From: Streptomyces decoyicus | GTDB taxonomy: Bacteria > Actinomycetota > Actinomycetes > Streptomycetales > Streptomycetaceae | Direction: 5' to 3' | NCBI RefSeq assembly: GCF_019880305.1 | Contig: NZ_CP082301.1 | Coordinates: 2,170,001 to 2,234,000, forward strand | DNA length: 64,000 bases | Part shown: piece after piece, positions 1-10,973 of the stretch | Layout: every line of letters begins with the position of its first letter | Position numbering within the stretch: position 1 is the stretch's first letter | Notes under the pieces: generated by a model | Databases searched by the model: none | The model's input: only the letters and a program-made list of their open reading frames with translations | What the model was told of the DNA's origin: nothing | Made by a program: the position numbers and the translations under genes

Positions 1-1
1 C

Positions 2-421
2 GTGCAGGGCGACATCGACCTCGGTGTGGCGCAGCGGCGGGACTTCGGCGGCCGCCAGGTCCGCCATGACCCCTTCGTGCAGCGACCGTTCCATGGGGGT
101 GAACGCCGGCGTGGGTTCGGGGGCGGTGCCGCGGATGTACGGGACGTCCAGGGCGCCGGCCAGGACCCGGGCCCCGGTGGCGGCGGCCAGGTCGGCGGCG
201 GAGCCCATGTGGTCCAGGTGGTAGTGGGTGAGCACGATCTGCCGCAGCTGCCCGGGACGGGCGCCGAGCCGGGCGAGCGCGTCGAGGATGGCGGGGGCCG
301 AGCCGGGGATGCCGGTGTCGACCGCCGCGTAACCGTCGTCGGGCAGGGCGACGAGATACACATGCCCGACGGTGAAGGGGAGTTGCCAGACGGTGGGGGT
401 GACTTCGGTGAGTGCGTCCAT
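2..421 (-). CDS. MBL-fold metallo-hydrolase, C-terminus cut by window edge
   Basis: N-terminal 140 residues of a metallo-beta-lactamase-fold hydrolase, starting at the ATG at 421-419 and running off the left edge. The metal-binding signature THYHLDHMG is visible at about residues 65-73, preceded by a typical first strand (GHVYLVALPDDGYAAVDTG) whose Asp is conserved in the fold. Family members hydrolyse thioesters, lactones or phosphoesters using two metal ions; the substrate cannot be told from this fragment. It is divergent from the lipoprotein gene at 603. Confidence 0.85.
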   Translation of the reverse strand, partial: MDALTEVTPTVWQLPFTVGHVYLVALPDDGYAAVDTGIPGSAPAILDALARLGARPGQLRQIVLTHYHLDHMGSAADLAAATGARVLAGALDVPYIRGTAPEPTPAFTPMERSLHEGVMADLAAAEVPPLRHTEVDVALH

Positions 422-602
422 GGTCCGGACGCTAACGGGCGGGCGGCCCGGTTCCGCCGCCGTTACGCCCTGGGCGGACCGGGTTATGCCGTGGGCGGAC
501 CGGTCGAAGGGACCTCTCCCCCGCCCCGCGGACTTCGACGGAAAGCGGCCGGAACCTGTCTTGCGCCTGGCACGTCCCATCGGTGACACAAGGAGGCATG
601 TC

Positions 603-1091
603 ATGCGAGGATCCCACCTCTCCCGCACCCGTACCCTCACCGCCCTGCTCGCGCTGACGTCGGCCGGCGCCGTCGCACTGTCCGGCTGTGGCCAGGACCA
701 GCAGAAGGTGACCCCCGCGGCACCGCCGAAGAAGCAGGATGCGTTCGAGCGGCGCGCGGATCAGATTGTGCGGGACTGGCCGAAGGTCTCCCCGGTCCAC
801 GGCCGCCAACAGGCGCTGCTGCCGCTGGTCGCCGCCCAGCGACCCGAGAAGAGGGACGCACGGGAGATCACGGTCACCGTCGGGCACAGCGCCTGCGATG
901 TGCGCTTCGGTGCGCGCAGCCATGAGTCGAAGGACCTGGTGGTGATCACCGGCTGGGGCAAGAGGAAGAGCTCCAAGGGGATGTGCACCCAGCAGCTGGC
1001 CACCGACAAGGTGACGGTGCACCTCAAGAGCGCGCTGGACGGCCGCAAGGTCGTGGACGCGGCGACCGGCAAGCAGCTCCTCAAGGGCTGA
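603..1091 (+). CDS. Secreted lipoprotein of unknown function
   Basis: A 162-residue predicted lipoprotein. The N-terminus is a textbook Sec lipoprotein signal: basic residues (MRGSHLSRTR), a hydrophobic stretch and the lipobox LSGC at about residues 26-29, so the mature protein should be lipid-anchored outside the membrane. An AAGGAGG Shine-Dalgarno sequence at 590-596 lies six bases before the ATG at 603 and decides the start over upstream in-frame codons. The body is charged and has two cysteines (SACDV and GMCTQ) that could form a disulfide. I recognise no family; substrate and role are unknown. Confidence 0.75.
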   Translation: MRGSHLSRTRTLTALLALTSAGAVALSGCGQDQQKVTPAAPPKKQDAFERRADQIVRDWPKVSPVHGRQQALLPLVAAQRPEKRDAREITVTVGHSACDVRFGARSHESKDLVVITGWGKRKSSKGMCTQQLATDKVTVHLKSALDGRKVVDAATGKQLLKG

Positions 1092-1185
1092 GGCGCGGGC
1101 CGGCGTCTGGTCTCCGTGGGCCTGCGACGCCTGGCATCGCGGGCTGCTCCGCAAAGATCGGGGAGACACCGCCTAGGCTCGCCGT

Positions 1186-1662
1186 ATGAGCCCTTCCATC
1201 GCCCGCAACACCCGTGTCGAGCTGCCCGAGCTGCTGGAGTTCGTCCGCCCCCGTCACCGTGCGATCCTGCTCACCCGCCGCAGCGACGGCACCCCGCAGG
1301 GCTCGCCGCTGACCTGCGGGGTGGACGACTCCGGGCGGCTGGTCATGTCGACGTATCCGGAGCGCGCCAAGGTCCGTAACGCCCGCCGGGTCTCGTCGGT
1401 CAGCGTCATCGTGCTGTCCGACGAATGGAACGGCCCGTGGGTGCAGATCGACGGCGAGGCCGAGGTCGTCGACGCCCCGGATTCGATCGAGCCGCTCGTC
1501 GAGTACTACCGCAACATCGCCGGGGAGCACCCGGACTGGGACGAGTACCGGGAGGCGATGCGCAAGCAGGGCAAGTCGCTGATCCGGGTGACGCCGCTGC
1601 GCTGGGGGCCGGTGGCGACCGGCGGATTCCCGGCCCGGCTCGCGGAGGACGGCGGCTCCTGA
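1186..1662 (+). CDS. PPOX-class F420-dependent oxidoreductase
   Basis: A 158-residue split-barrel flavin/deazaflavin-binding protein of the pyridoxamine-phosphate-oxidase fold. The N-terminus (a basic loop followed by TRRSDGTPQGSPLTCGVD) and the central ERAKVRNARR segment match the small single-domain F420-dependent enzymes abundant in actinomycetes. Members reduce a small molecule with F420H2 or bind cofactors such as heme or FAD; the substrate here is not known. It stands alone, 94 bases after the lipoprotein gene and convergent with the SDR gene. Confidence 0.85.
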   Translation: MSPSIARNTRVELPELLEFVRPRHRAILLTRRSDGTPQGSPLTCGVDDSGRLVMSTYPERAKVRNARRVSSVSVIVLSDEWNGPWVQIDGEAEVVDAPDSIEPLVEYYRNIAGEHPDWDEYREAMRKQGKSLIRVTPLRWGPVATGGFPARLAEDGGS

Positions 1663-1703
1663 CCCGCCCGCCGCGATCCGGGGGTGCGGCGGCCCGGCGG
1701 GTG

Positions 1704-2426
1704 TCAACGGGTGGTGCGGGTACCGCCGTTGACGTTCAGTACCTGGCCGGTGAGGTGCCGGGCCGCCGGTGACGCCAGGAAGGCAACGGTCCCCGCGATG
1801 TCGTCCGGGGACCCCGGGCGGCCCACCGCCGAGGCGGCCACCAGGCGGTCGCGACGCTCGTCGGTGAGCTGGTCGCGGAAGAAATCGGTGTCGGCGACAT
1901 AGCCGGGCGAGACGACGTTGGCCGTGATGTCGCGGGGGCCGAGGGTCCGGGACAGCTCGACGTTCCAGGAGGCGAGCCCGGCCTTGGCCGCTCCGTAGGC
2001 GCCGGCCCCCTGGTCGGCGGCGATCGATCCGATGTGGACGACCGCGCCGCCGGGCGCGAGCCGGCCGTCCAGCGCCTTGGTGGTCAGCGCGGCGCTGAGC
2101 AGGTTGGCGTCGAGGTTGGCGCGGAAGTTCCGGGCGTAGGCCGCCAGGTCGTCGGCTCCGTCCGCGTCCAGGTCGGTGTTGCCGCCGGCGTTGTTGACCA
2201 GGACGTCGATCCGTTCGGGGAGTTCGGTGAGCAGCGCGGTGAGCGCCCGGGGGTCGGTGTGGTCGCACACCAGCGGGCGGACGGTGCGGCGGCCGGCCGC
2301 GGTCTCCTCCAGCGGCCCGGGGCGCCGGCCGGTGACGAGGACGTCGTCACCGGCGTCCGCGAAGTGGTGGGCAACGGCGCGTCCGATGCCGGTTCCACCG
2401 CCGGTGATCAGGATGGTGCGTGACAT
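1704..2426 (-). CDS. SDR-family NAD(P)-dependent oxidoreductase
   Basis: A 240-residue classical short-chain dehydrogenase/reductase. The Rossmann nucleotide-binding motif TGGGTGIGRA begins at residue 8, the NNAG motif is present (LVNNAGGNT), and the catalytic Ser and Tyr-x3-Lys are seen in HIGSIAADQ and AYGAAKAG. The C-terminus (GQVLNVNGGT) is the usual family end. The start at 2426 gives MSRTILITGG; a longer reading from 2441 (MDGVQHMSRT) is possible. It is divergent from a MarR regulator with a shared palindromic operator, so it is probably that regulator's target, induced by an unknown small molecule. The substrate is unknown. Confidence 0.9.
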   Translation of the reverse strand: MSRTILITGGGTGIGRAVAHHFADAGDDVLVTGRRPGPLEETAAGRRTVRPLVCDHTDPRALTALLTELPERIDVLVNNAGGNTDLDADGADDLAAYARNFRANLDANLLSAALTTKALDGRLAPGGAVVHIGSIAADQGAGAYGAAKAGLASWNVELSRTLGPRDITANVVSPGYVADTDFFRDQLTDERRDRLVAASAVGRPGSPDDIAGTVAFLASPAARHLTGQVLNVNGGTRTTR

Positions 2427-2447
2427 ATGCTGAACTCCGTCCATCAC

Positions 2448-2473
2448 GTTCAGGTCTAAATTTAGAGCTGAAC
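2448..2473. promoter_or_regulatory. Near-perfect 26-bp palindromic operator between SDR and marR
   Basis: The half-sites GTTCAG-g-TCTAAA and TTTAGA-g-CTGAAC form an inverted repeat centred at 2460/2461 with only one mismatched pair (G2454/G2467). It lies in the 68-bp gap between the divergent SDR start (2426) and the MarR start (2495). It has the length and symmetry usual for MarR dimer sites. Regulator binding is inferred from position. Confidence 0.8.
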
Positions 2474-2494
2474 ATAACATCGCCGGGAGGCCCC

Positions 2495-3076
2495 GTGGCA
2501 AGAGAATTCGAGGCGAAGGACGACCGCGGCCGGCCGACGGTCCGCGCCTCCCCGTACCCCGTCGAGGAGATCGCCGCCGCCTGGGAGCGTGAGCGCCCCG
2601 GCACACCGGTCTCCTCGATCGGCATCGTGACGCCGATCTGGCAGCTGGCGAAGCTGCTCGGCGACGACCGGCGCCGGGTGCTGGCCCGTGCCGGGATGGA
2701 CCCGGCCACCCTCGACCTGCTCAGCGTGCTGCGCCGCAGCGGCGAGCCCTACACCCTGACCACCCGTGAGCTCGGCCAGCGCTCCCTGATCACCGCGGGC
2801 GCGGTCTCCCAGCGGGTGGCCCGCGCCGAGCGCGAGGGGCTGGTCGCCCGGCGGCCCGGCGAGGGCCGCCCGCGGACGGTCCTGGTCGAACTGACCCCGG
2901 CCGGCCATGAGCTGATCGAGTCCACCGTCGACCAAGTGCTGCGCCGTGAGGCCGAGTTGATCGACGGCCTGACCCCCGGGCAGCAGGAGCAGCTCGCCGG
3001 CCTGCTGCGGATCCTGCTCCAGGACACCCAGCGCAAGCTCGGCGACGACCGGATCGGCCAGGTCGGCGAGCACTGA
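2495..3076 (+). CDS. MarR-family transcriptional regulator
   Basis: A 193-residue MarR-type winged-helix repressor. GTG at 2495 is chosen because GGGAGG (2485-2490) sits four bases upstream; an in-frame ATG at 2420 would overlap the SDR gene and the operator. The core shows the wHTH: DLLSVLRRSGEPYTLTTREL, the recognition region ITAGAVSQRVARAEREGLV, and the wing RRPGEGRPRTVLVELT, followed by the C-terminal dimerisation helix. It probably autoregulates and represses the divergent SDR gene through the palindrome between them. The inducer is unknown. Confidence 0.9.
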   Translation: MAREFEAKDDRGRPTVRASPYPVEEIAAAWERERPGTPVSSIGIVTPIWQLAKLLGDDRRRVLARAGMDPATLDLLSVLRRSGEPYTLTTRELGQRSLITAGAVSQRVARAEREGLVARRPGEGRPRTVLVELTPAGHELIESTVDQVLRREAELIDGLTPGQQEQLAGLLRILLQDTQRKLGDDRIGQVGEH

Positions 3077-3089
3077 GCGCCCGGACCGG

Positions 3090-3857
3090 TCAGGAGCGGG
3101 GAGCGGAGAGGGCGAGGGAGGGGAAGAGCGCGTCGTCGGGCAGGCCGAGCTGGGCGCGGAAGGCCGTGCGGCCCGCCGCGGTGACGGTGAGGATGCGGGT
3201 CGCAACGGCCTTGACGATCCAGCCGTGTTCCAGGGCGTGGCGGTAGAGGGCGGCGCCGACCGCGCCGGAGAGATGCCGGCGGCGCACCGTCCAGTCCAGG
3301 CAGGTGCGGACATGGGCCCGGTGGGCGGCCGAGGGGTCGGTGTCGGGGATGCCGAGGGCGGTCAGCCAGGTGGCGCCGGCGCCGGTCAGCACCAGGCCGT
3401 AATCCCGTCCCAGCAAGCCGCGTTCGGTCATCGCCTCGGCGATGGCCACGCCGAGCGCACCGGCGATGTGGTCGTAGCACGTGCGGGCGTGGTGCAGGGC
3501 TCTGCGGTGATGGGCCTCGGCCAGGGAGCGGACCGGGACCCGGCGGTAGGGGGCCAGGCCGGCGAGGTTCTCCAGGGTTTCCGCGGTCTCCGGTCCGGCC
3601 AGGCGTACGTAGCGCCGCCGCCCCCGGCGCTCCTCGGCGAGCAGGCCCCCGGAGACCAGCAGGTTGAGGTGCTCGGTGGTGGTGGACGGCGCCACCGCGG
3701 CGAATTCGGCCAGTTCGCCGGCGGTCCAGCTGCCGCCGTCGAGCAGGGCCATGCAGATGGCGGCACGGGTACGGTCCGCGAGCAGCGCCGCGAGGGCGGC
3801 AAGATCGGGGGTCTCCGCGACGCTTTCCTGATCGGCGTCCCATCGTTTCATGTACAC
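3090..3857 (-). CDS. ArsR-like winged-helix transcriptional regulator
   Basis: A 255-residue regulator. The N-terminal part (DRTRAAICMALLDGGSWTAG, then APSTTTEHLNLLVSGGLL and the wing RRGRRRYVRL) is an ArsR-type winged helix that reads like the predicted HTH proteins of Streptomyces carrying a helical C-terminal domain. The C-terminal 150 residues are rich in His and Cys (HHRRALHHARTCYDH), which could sense metal or a small ligand, but no standard ArsR metal motif is recognised. The start is GTG 3857, seven bases after AGAGG; ATG 3851 is the alternative. It is convergent with marR. Confidence 0.8.
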   Translation of the reverse strand: MYMKRWDADQESVAETPDLAALAALLADRTRAAICMALLDGGSWTAGELAEFAAVAPSTTTEHLNLLVSGGLLAEERRGRRRYVRLAGPETAETLENLAGLAPYRRVPVRSLAEAHHRRALHHARTCYDHIAGALGVAIAEAMTERGLLGRDYGLVLTGAGATWLTALGIPDTDPSAAHRAHVRTCLDWTVRRRHLSGAVGAALYRHALEHGWIVKAVATRILTVTAAGRTAFRAQLGLPDDALFPSLALSAPRS

Positions 3858-3870
3858 AGAGTAACCTCTG
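3857..3870. promoter_or_regulatory. Inverted repeat overlapping the ArsR-like start
   Basis: CAGAG-TAAC-CTCTG is a short inverted repeat that covers the Shine-Dalgarno sequence and touches the start codon of the ArsR-like gene. Bound protein here would block translation initiation or transcription, so autoregulation is plausible. The arms are only five bases and chance occurrence cannot be excluded. Confidence 0.3.
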
Positions 3871-3918
3871 ATAACATTTCGGTGAGCACCGAATCAACCG
3901 GCTTCTATCCTCGGGTCC

Positions 3919-4491
3919 ATGAAAGGCGCGCTGGAGAAGAGCAGTTCGGTCACCCCGGCGCTGCTGTCCACGGAGAACGACGACGGCACCTTCGTGCTGG
4001 TCGAGCTGCGCATCCGGTGGGAGCTCGGACCGGTCGTCAGCCTCTGGCTGCCGGCCCGCGGCCGCACCGCGCAGAATCTCGCGGTACGCCCGGACGTGGT
4101 CTTCAATCTGCCGCCGGACGGGACGGGGGCCGAGGAGGGGACGAGTGCCATGCCCGGCTCCACGGAGGCGCCGTGGACGGAGCCGTCCGAACTGGTGCGG
4201 CCGCCCCGACTGGTGCACTGTCCGGTGCAGTTGGAGGCGCGCCGGCTCGGGGAGCGGACGGTCACGGACGGGGCGTGGACGCAGATCGAGGCACAGGTGC
4301 TGCGGGTGCATGCCGATCCGCGGTGGGTGCTGCCGCTGAGCGACCGGCGGATCGACCTGGGGGCCTGGCTTCCGCCGGTGCACGATTTCCGGCCGTCGGG
4401 CACTCCCCCGCCGCAGGCCGTACCGGCGCCCGCCCGGGAGATGGCACGGCAGTTGGGGCGGCGCTACCCCGCGGGAAGCGGCGGCTCGTAG
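3919..4491 (+). CDS. Flavin reductase-like split-barrel protein
   Basis: A 190-residue protein starting at ATG 3919. The pattern of a substrate or flavin loop, then RPDVVFNLPP, a variable Thr/Gly/Pro-rich loop, RLVHCPVQLEA and EAQVLRVHAD resembles the flavin-reductase/DIM6-NTAB split-barrel family, in which a conserved NLPS-like motif and a C-P-x-Q-L-E segment contact FMN. It lacks the classic GxxT N-terminal motif, so enzyme activity is uncertain. It is divergent from the ArsR-like gene with about 60 bases between starts. Confidence 0.6.
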   Translation: MKGALEKSSSVTPALLSTENDDGTFVLVELRIRWELGPVVSLWLPARGRTAQNLAVRPDVVFNLPPDGTGAEEGTSAMPGSTEAPWTEPSELVRPPRLVHCPVQLEARRLGERTVTDGAWTQIEAQVLRVHADPRWVLPLSDRRIDLGAWLPPVHDFRPSGTPPPQAVPAPAREMARQLGRRYPAGSGGS

Positions 4492-4532
4492 GACGCCGAG
4501 GACGCTCCGGTGGAGCGCTGCACGGCAAAAAT

Positions 4533-4579
4533 CCGCGGCGCCTGCCCTCCCGGTCGGGGGAGGGGGACAGGCGCCGCGG
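4533..4579 (-). terminator. Intrinsic terminator of the gltBD operon
   Basis: Twelve-base perfect arms CCGCGGCGCCTG (4533-4544) and CAGGCGCCGCGG (4568-4579) enclose a C/G-rich loop. On the minus strand the hairpin is followed by ATTTTTG, a run of five U, and it begins 39 bases after the gltD stop. This is one of the few U-tract terminators in the window. Confidence 0.9.
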
Positions 4580-4617
4580 CTGTTCCGTACGACGTTGTAC
4601 GGGACATCAGGGGACGG

Positions 4618-6070
<1,453 letters not shown>

Positions 6071-6078
<8 letters not shown>

Positions 6079-9000
6079 TGGTCGCCGCCTCCATCATCTT
6101 CTCGTGGGTCTCGGACTCGGAGAGTCCGGCCTGCTCAGCGGCGTCCTTGGCGACGAGCACTGCCTGGTACGTGGGCGGGATGACCTTGCTGAAGCGCGCG
6201 GCTGCGGCATCCCAGTCGGCGAGGAGCTTGGCGGCGACGGTGGAGCCGGTCTCCTCCTGGTGGCGGCGCACGACGTCGTGCAGCCACTGCTTGTCGGCGT
6301 CGTCCAGCGCGTTCACCGCGTCGACGAGCTCCTTGTTGACGTTGGCCTTGTCGAGGTCGATGACGTAGGCGAAGCCGCCGGACATACCGGCCGCGAAGTT
6401 GCGGCCCGTCTCGCCCAGCACGACCGCGTTGCCGCCGGTCATGTACTCGCATCCGTGGTCGCCGACGCCCTCGGAAACCACCGTGGCACCGGAATTGCGG
6501 ACGCAGAAGCGTTCGCCGACCCGGCCGCGCAGGAACAGCTCGCCGCCGGTGGCGCCGTAGGCGAGGGTGTTGCCGGCGATGGTGGAGTACTCGGCGAGGT
6601 GGTCCGCGCCGCGGTCCGGGCGGACGATGACCCGGCCGCCCGACAGGCCCTTGCCGACGTAGTCGTTGGCGTCGCCCTCCAGGCGCAGTGTGACGCCGCG
6701 CGGCAGGAACGCGCCGAAGGACTGGCCGGCCGAGCCGGTGAAGGTGATGTCGATGGTGTCGTCGGGCAGCCCGGCGCCACCGAACTTCTTGGTGACCTCG
6801 TGGCCGAGCATCGTGCCGACGGTCCGGTTGATGTTCCGGATCGCGATCTGTGCCCGGACCGGCTGGGCGGCCTCGGCGGTGTCCGCGGCCAGCGCGTCGG
6901 CGGCGAGCTTGATCAGCTCGTTGTCGAGCGCCTTCTCCAGGCCGTGGTCCTGCTCGATGACCTGGTGGCGGACGGCGCCGTCGGCCAGCTCGGGGACGTG
7001 CAGCAGCGGGGCCAGGTCCAGGCCCTGCGCCTTCCAGTGCTTCACCGCGCGGGAGGTGTTCAGCAGCTCGGCGTGGCCGATGGCCTCGTCGAGGCTGCGG
7101 AAACCCAGCTCGGCGAGGATCTCCCGGACCTCTTCGGCGATGAACTGGAAGAAGTTGACGATGTACTCGGCCTTGCCGCTGAACCGCTCGCGCAGCGCCG
7201 GGTTCTGGGTGGCGATGCCGACCGGGCAGGTGTCCAGGTGGCACACCCGCATCATGATGCAGCCGGAGACGACCAGCGGTGCGGTCGCGAAGCCGTACTC
7301 CTCGGCGCCCAGCAGGGCGGCGATGACGACATCGCGGCCGGTCTTGAGCTGACCGTCGGTCTGCACCACGATCCGGTCGCGCAGGCCGTTGAGCAGCAGC
7401 GTCTGCTGGGTCTCGGCCAGGCCGAGCTCCCAGGGGCCGCCCGCGTGCTTGAGCGAGGTGAGCGGGGAGGCACCCGTACCGCCGTCGTGGCCGGAGATAA
7501 GGACCACGTCCGCGTGCGCCTTGGAGACACCCGCGGCGACCGTGCCGACGCCGACCTCGGAGACCAGCTTCACGTGGATGCGGGCCTGCGGGTTGGCGTT
7601 CTTGAGGTCGTGGATCAGCTGAGCCAGGTCCTCGATGGAGTAGATGTCGTGGTGCGGCGGCGGGGAGATCAGTCCGACGCCCGGGGTGGAGTGCCGGGTC
7701 TTGGCGACCCACGGGTAGACCTTGTGGCCGGGCAGCTGGCCGCCCTCGCCGGGCTTGGCGCCCTGGGCCATCTTGATCTGGATGTCGTCGGAGTTGACCA
7801 GGTACTCGGACGTCACACCGAAGCGGCCGGAGGCGACCTGCTTGATGGACGAGCGGCGCGCCGGGTCGTAGAGACGGTCGGGGTCCTCGCCGCCCTCACC
7901 GGTGTTGGACTTGCCGCCCAGCTGGTTCATGGCGATGGCGAGGGTCTCGTGCGCCTCCTGCGAGATGGAGCCGTACGACATGGCGCCGGTGGAGAAGCGC
8001 TTGACGATCTCGGACGCCGGCTCGACCTCCTCGATCGGGATCGAGGAGCGCTCGGAGGCGAAGGAGAACAGGCCGCGCAGCGTCATCAGCCGCTCGGACT
8101 GCTCGTTCACCCGCTCGGTGTACTGCTTGAAGATGTCGTAGCGGCGCGAGCGGGTGGAGTGCTGGAGCCGGAAGACGGTGTCCGGGTCGAAGAGGTGCGG
8201 CTCGCCCTCGCGGCGCCACTGGTACTCGCCGCCGATGTCCAGCGCACGGTGCGTGGCGGCGATGCCGGAGACCGGGTAGGCCTTGGCGTGCCGCGCCGCG
8301 ACCTCCTTGGCGATGACGTCCAGGCCCGCGCCGCCGATCTTGGTGGCGGTGCCGTGGAAGTACTTCTCGACGAACGCCTCGTCCAGGCCGACGGCCTCGA
8401 AGACCTGCGCGCCCCGGTAGGAGGCGACGGTCGAGATGCCCATCTTGGACATGACCTTCAGGACGCCCTTGCCGAGCGCCTTGATGAGGTTCTTGATGGC
8501 GGTCTCGGCCTCGACACCGGGCAGGAAGGTGCCGGCGCGGACCAGGTCCTCGACCGACTCCATGGCCAGGTACGGGTTGACCGCCGCGGCACCGAAGCCG
8601 ATGAGCAGCGCGACGTGGTGCACCTCGCGCACATCGCCGGCCTCGACGAGCAGACCCACCTGGGTGCGCTCCTTGGTGCCGATGAGGTGGTGGTGGACCG
8701 CGGCGGTGAGCAGCAGCGACGGGATCGGCGCGTGCTCGGCGTCGGAGTGGCGGTCGGAGAGCACGATCAGCCGGGCGCCGTCGTCGATGGCGGCGTCGGC
8801 CTCGGCGCAGATCTCCTCGATCCGGGCGGCCAGCGACTCGCCGCCGCCGGAGACCCGGTAGAGGCCGGAGAGGGTGACGGCCTTCATGCCGGGCATGTCG
8901 CCGTCGGCGTTGATGTGCACGAGCTTGGCCAGCTCGTCGTTGTCGATGACCGGGAACGGCAGGGTCACGCTGCGGCAGGAGGACGCGCTCGGCTCCAGGA

Positions 9001-10684
9001 GGTTGCCCTGGGGGCCGAGGGAGGAGATCAGCGAGGTGACGAGCTCCTCGCGGATGGCGTCCAGCGGCGGGTTGGTGACCTGCGCGAAGAGCTGGGTGAA
9101 GTAGTCGAAGAGCAGCCGGGGACGCTCGGAGAGCGCGGCGATCGGCGAGTCGGTGCCCATCGAGCCGATGGGCTCGGCGCCGGCCTTGGCCATCGGCGCG
9201 AGGATGACGCGCAGCTCTTCCTCGGTGTAGCCGAAGGTCTGTTGGCGGCGGGTGACCGAGGCGTGGGTGTGCACGATGTGCTCACGCTCGGGCAGGTCCG
9301 CGAGCTCGATCAGACCGGAGTCCAGCCATTCCTGGTAGGGCTGCTCGGCGGCGAGCTGCGCCTTGATCTCGTCGTCCTCGATGATGCGGTGCTCGGCGGT
9401 GTCCACGAGGAACATCCGGCCGGGCTGGAGGCGGCCCTTGCGGACGACCTTGGCGGGGTCGATGTCCAGGACGCCGACCTCGGAGGAGAGCACGACCAGG
9501 CCGTCGTCGGTGACCCAGTAGCGGCCGGGGCGCAGACCGTTGCGGTCGAGGACCGCGCCGACCTGGGTGCCGTCGGTGAAGGTGACACAGGCCGGGCCGT
9601 CCCAGGGCTCCATCATCGTGGAGTGGTACTGGTAGAAGGCGCGTCGGGCCGGGTCCATGGAGGGGGAGTTCTCCCACGCCTCGGGGACCATCATCAGCAC
9701 GGAGTGCGGCAGCGAGCGGCCGCCGAGGTGGAGCAGCTCCAGGACCTCGTCGAAGGAGGCGGAGTCGGAGGCGTCCGGCGTGCAGACCGGGAACAGCCGG
9801 TCCAGCTGCTCGGCGTTGTCCGCACCGAAGAGCTTCGAGGCCAGCTGCGACTCACGGGCCCGCATCCAGTTGCGGTTGCCCTTGACCGTGTTGATCTCGC
9901 CGTTGTGCGCGACGAAGCGGTACGGGTGGGCGAGCGGCCAGCTGGGGAAGGTGTTGGTGGAGAACCGCGAGTGGACCAGCGCGATGGCGGTGGCGAAGCG
10001 GCGGTCGGACAAGTCAGGGAAGAAGGGCTCCAGCTGGCCGGTGGTCAGCATGCCCTTGTAGACAATCGTCCGGGCGGACAGCGAGGGGAAGTAGACCCCG
10101 GCCTCGCGCTCGGCGCGCTTGCGCAGCGCGAAGGCCTTGCGGTCCAGCGCCAGACCGGTGCTCTGCCCGTCGCCCACAAAGATCTGGGAGAAGGCGGGCA
10201 TGGTGGCGCGGGCACCGTTGCCCAGCAGCTGCGGGGCGACCGGGACCACCCGCCAGCCGATGACGTCCAGGCCTTCTTCGCCTGCGATCGTCTCGATGCG
10301 TGAGACGGCGTCGGCCGCTTCCTGGGCATCGGACGGCAGGAAGGCGATGCCGACGGCGTAGGCGCCGGCGTCGGGGAGCTCGAAGGTGACGTTCTCGCGA
10401 AGGAACGCGTCCGGCACCTGGAGCAGGATGCCGGCGCCGTCACCCGAGTCGGGCTCGGAGCCGGTGGCACCGCGGTGCTCCAGATTCGTCAGGACGGTCA
10501 GCGCCTGCTCGACCAGTGCGTGGCTGGCCTCGCCGGTGAGGGTGGCCACAAAGCCGACGCCACAGGCGTCGTGCTCATTGCGGGGGTCGTACATCCCCTG
10601 CTGGGCGGGGCGGCCGTCCATGGGCGACCAGGCGGCGGCGCTGGCGCTGCTGGTGGTCGCGGAGTGCGTGGACGCAGAACGCAT
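6071..10684 (-). CDS. gltB: Glutamate synthase large subunit
   Basis: The 1537-residue alpha subunit makes two glutamates from glutamine and 2-oxoglutarate. An N-terminal class II glutaminase domain follows a short leader and has its nucleophile at Cys41 ([12 protein letters not shown]). The central FMN synthase domain follows ([22 protein letters not shown]). The 3Fe-4S cysteines are in [15 protein letters not shown]. The C-terminus is the GXGXG beta-helix domain. ATG 10684 is preferred because GGGAG lies just upstream; in-frame codons run 43 residues further back. The 40-residue pre-Cys leader is long for a GATase pro-segment. Confidence 0.97.
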
Positions 10685-10973
10685 CGGCTCTCCCAACGTC
10701 GTCGTGGCATAGGCATTGCCGAGGGACGACGTTGGCCCTCCGCGAAATTTCGTGCAGGTTACAGGATCGCTCCCTTCTCGAAAAGCGAAAAGGGGCTTCC
10801 AACATGCGGACACCGCGCATGCGGTGAGTCAGTACGCGGACGGAATCTGGGCCGTCCCACAAGGCGGCGTTCGCCGAGCGACATTGCCCGCGACGCCTGG
10901 GCCTTATGCCCGGTCGTCAACGAACCGAAACCGCCGAGTAACGCGGTAATTATGCAGTCACCCGTATGACACG
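10685..10973. promoter_or_regulatory. gltB upstream region with two small palindromes
   Basis: This 289-base region holds no convincing gene. It contains a perfect 10-bp palindrome CGAAATTTCG (10743-10752) and an imperfect stem (CCCTTCTCG at 10772-10780 with CGAAAAGGG at 10786-10794, one mismatch). Both are A/T-richer than their surroundings. Their position 60-110 bases before the gltB start suits a promoter with nitrogen or amino-acid control. I could not match a GlnR box. Confidence 0.35.

Noticed and set aside
10685..10973. GlnR binding site upstream of gltB
   Set aside because: I could not find the paired gTnAc/GaAAc spacing on either strand with confidence.
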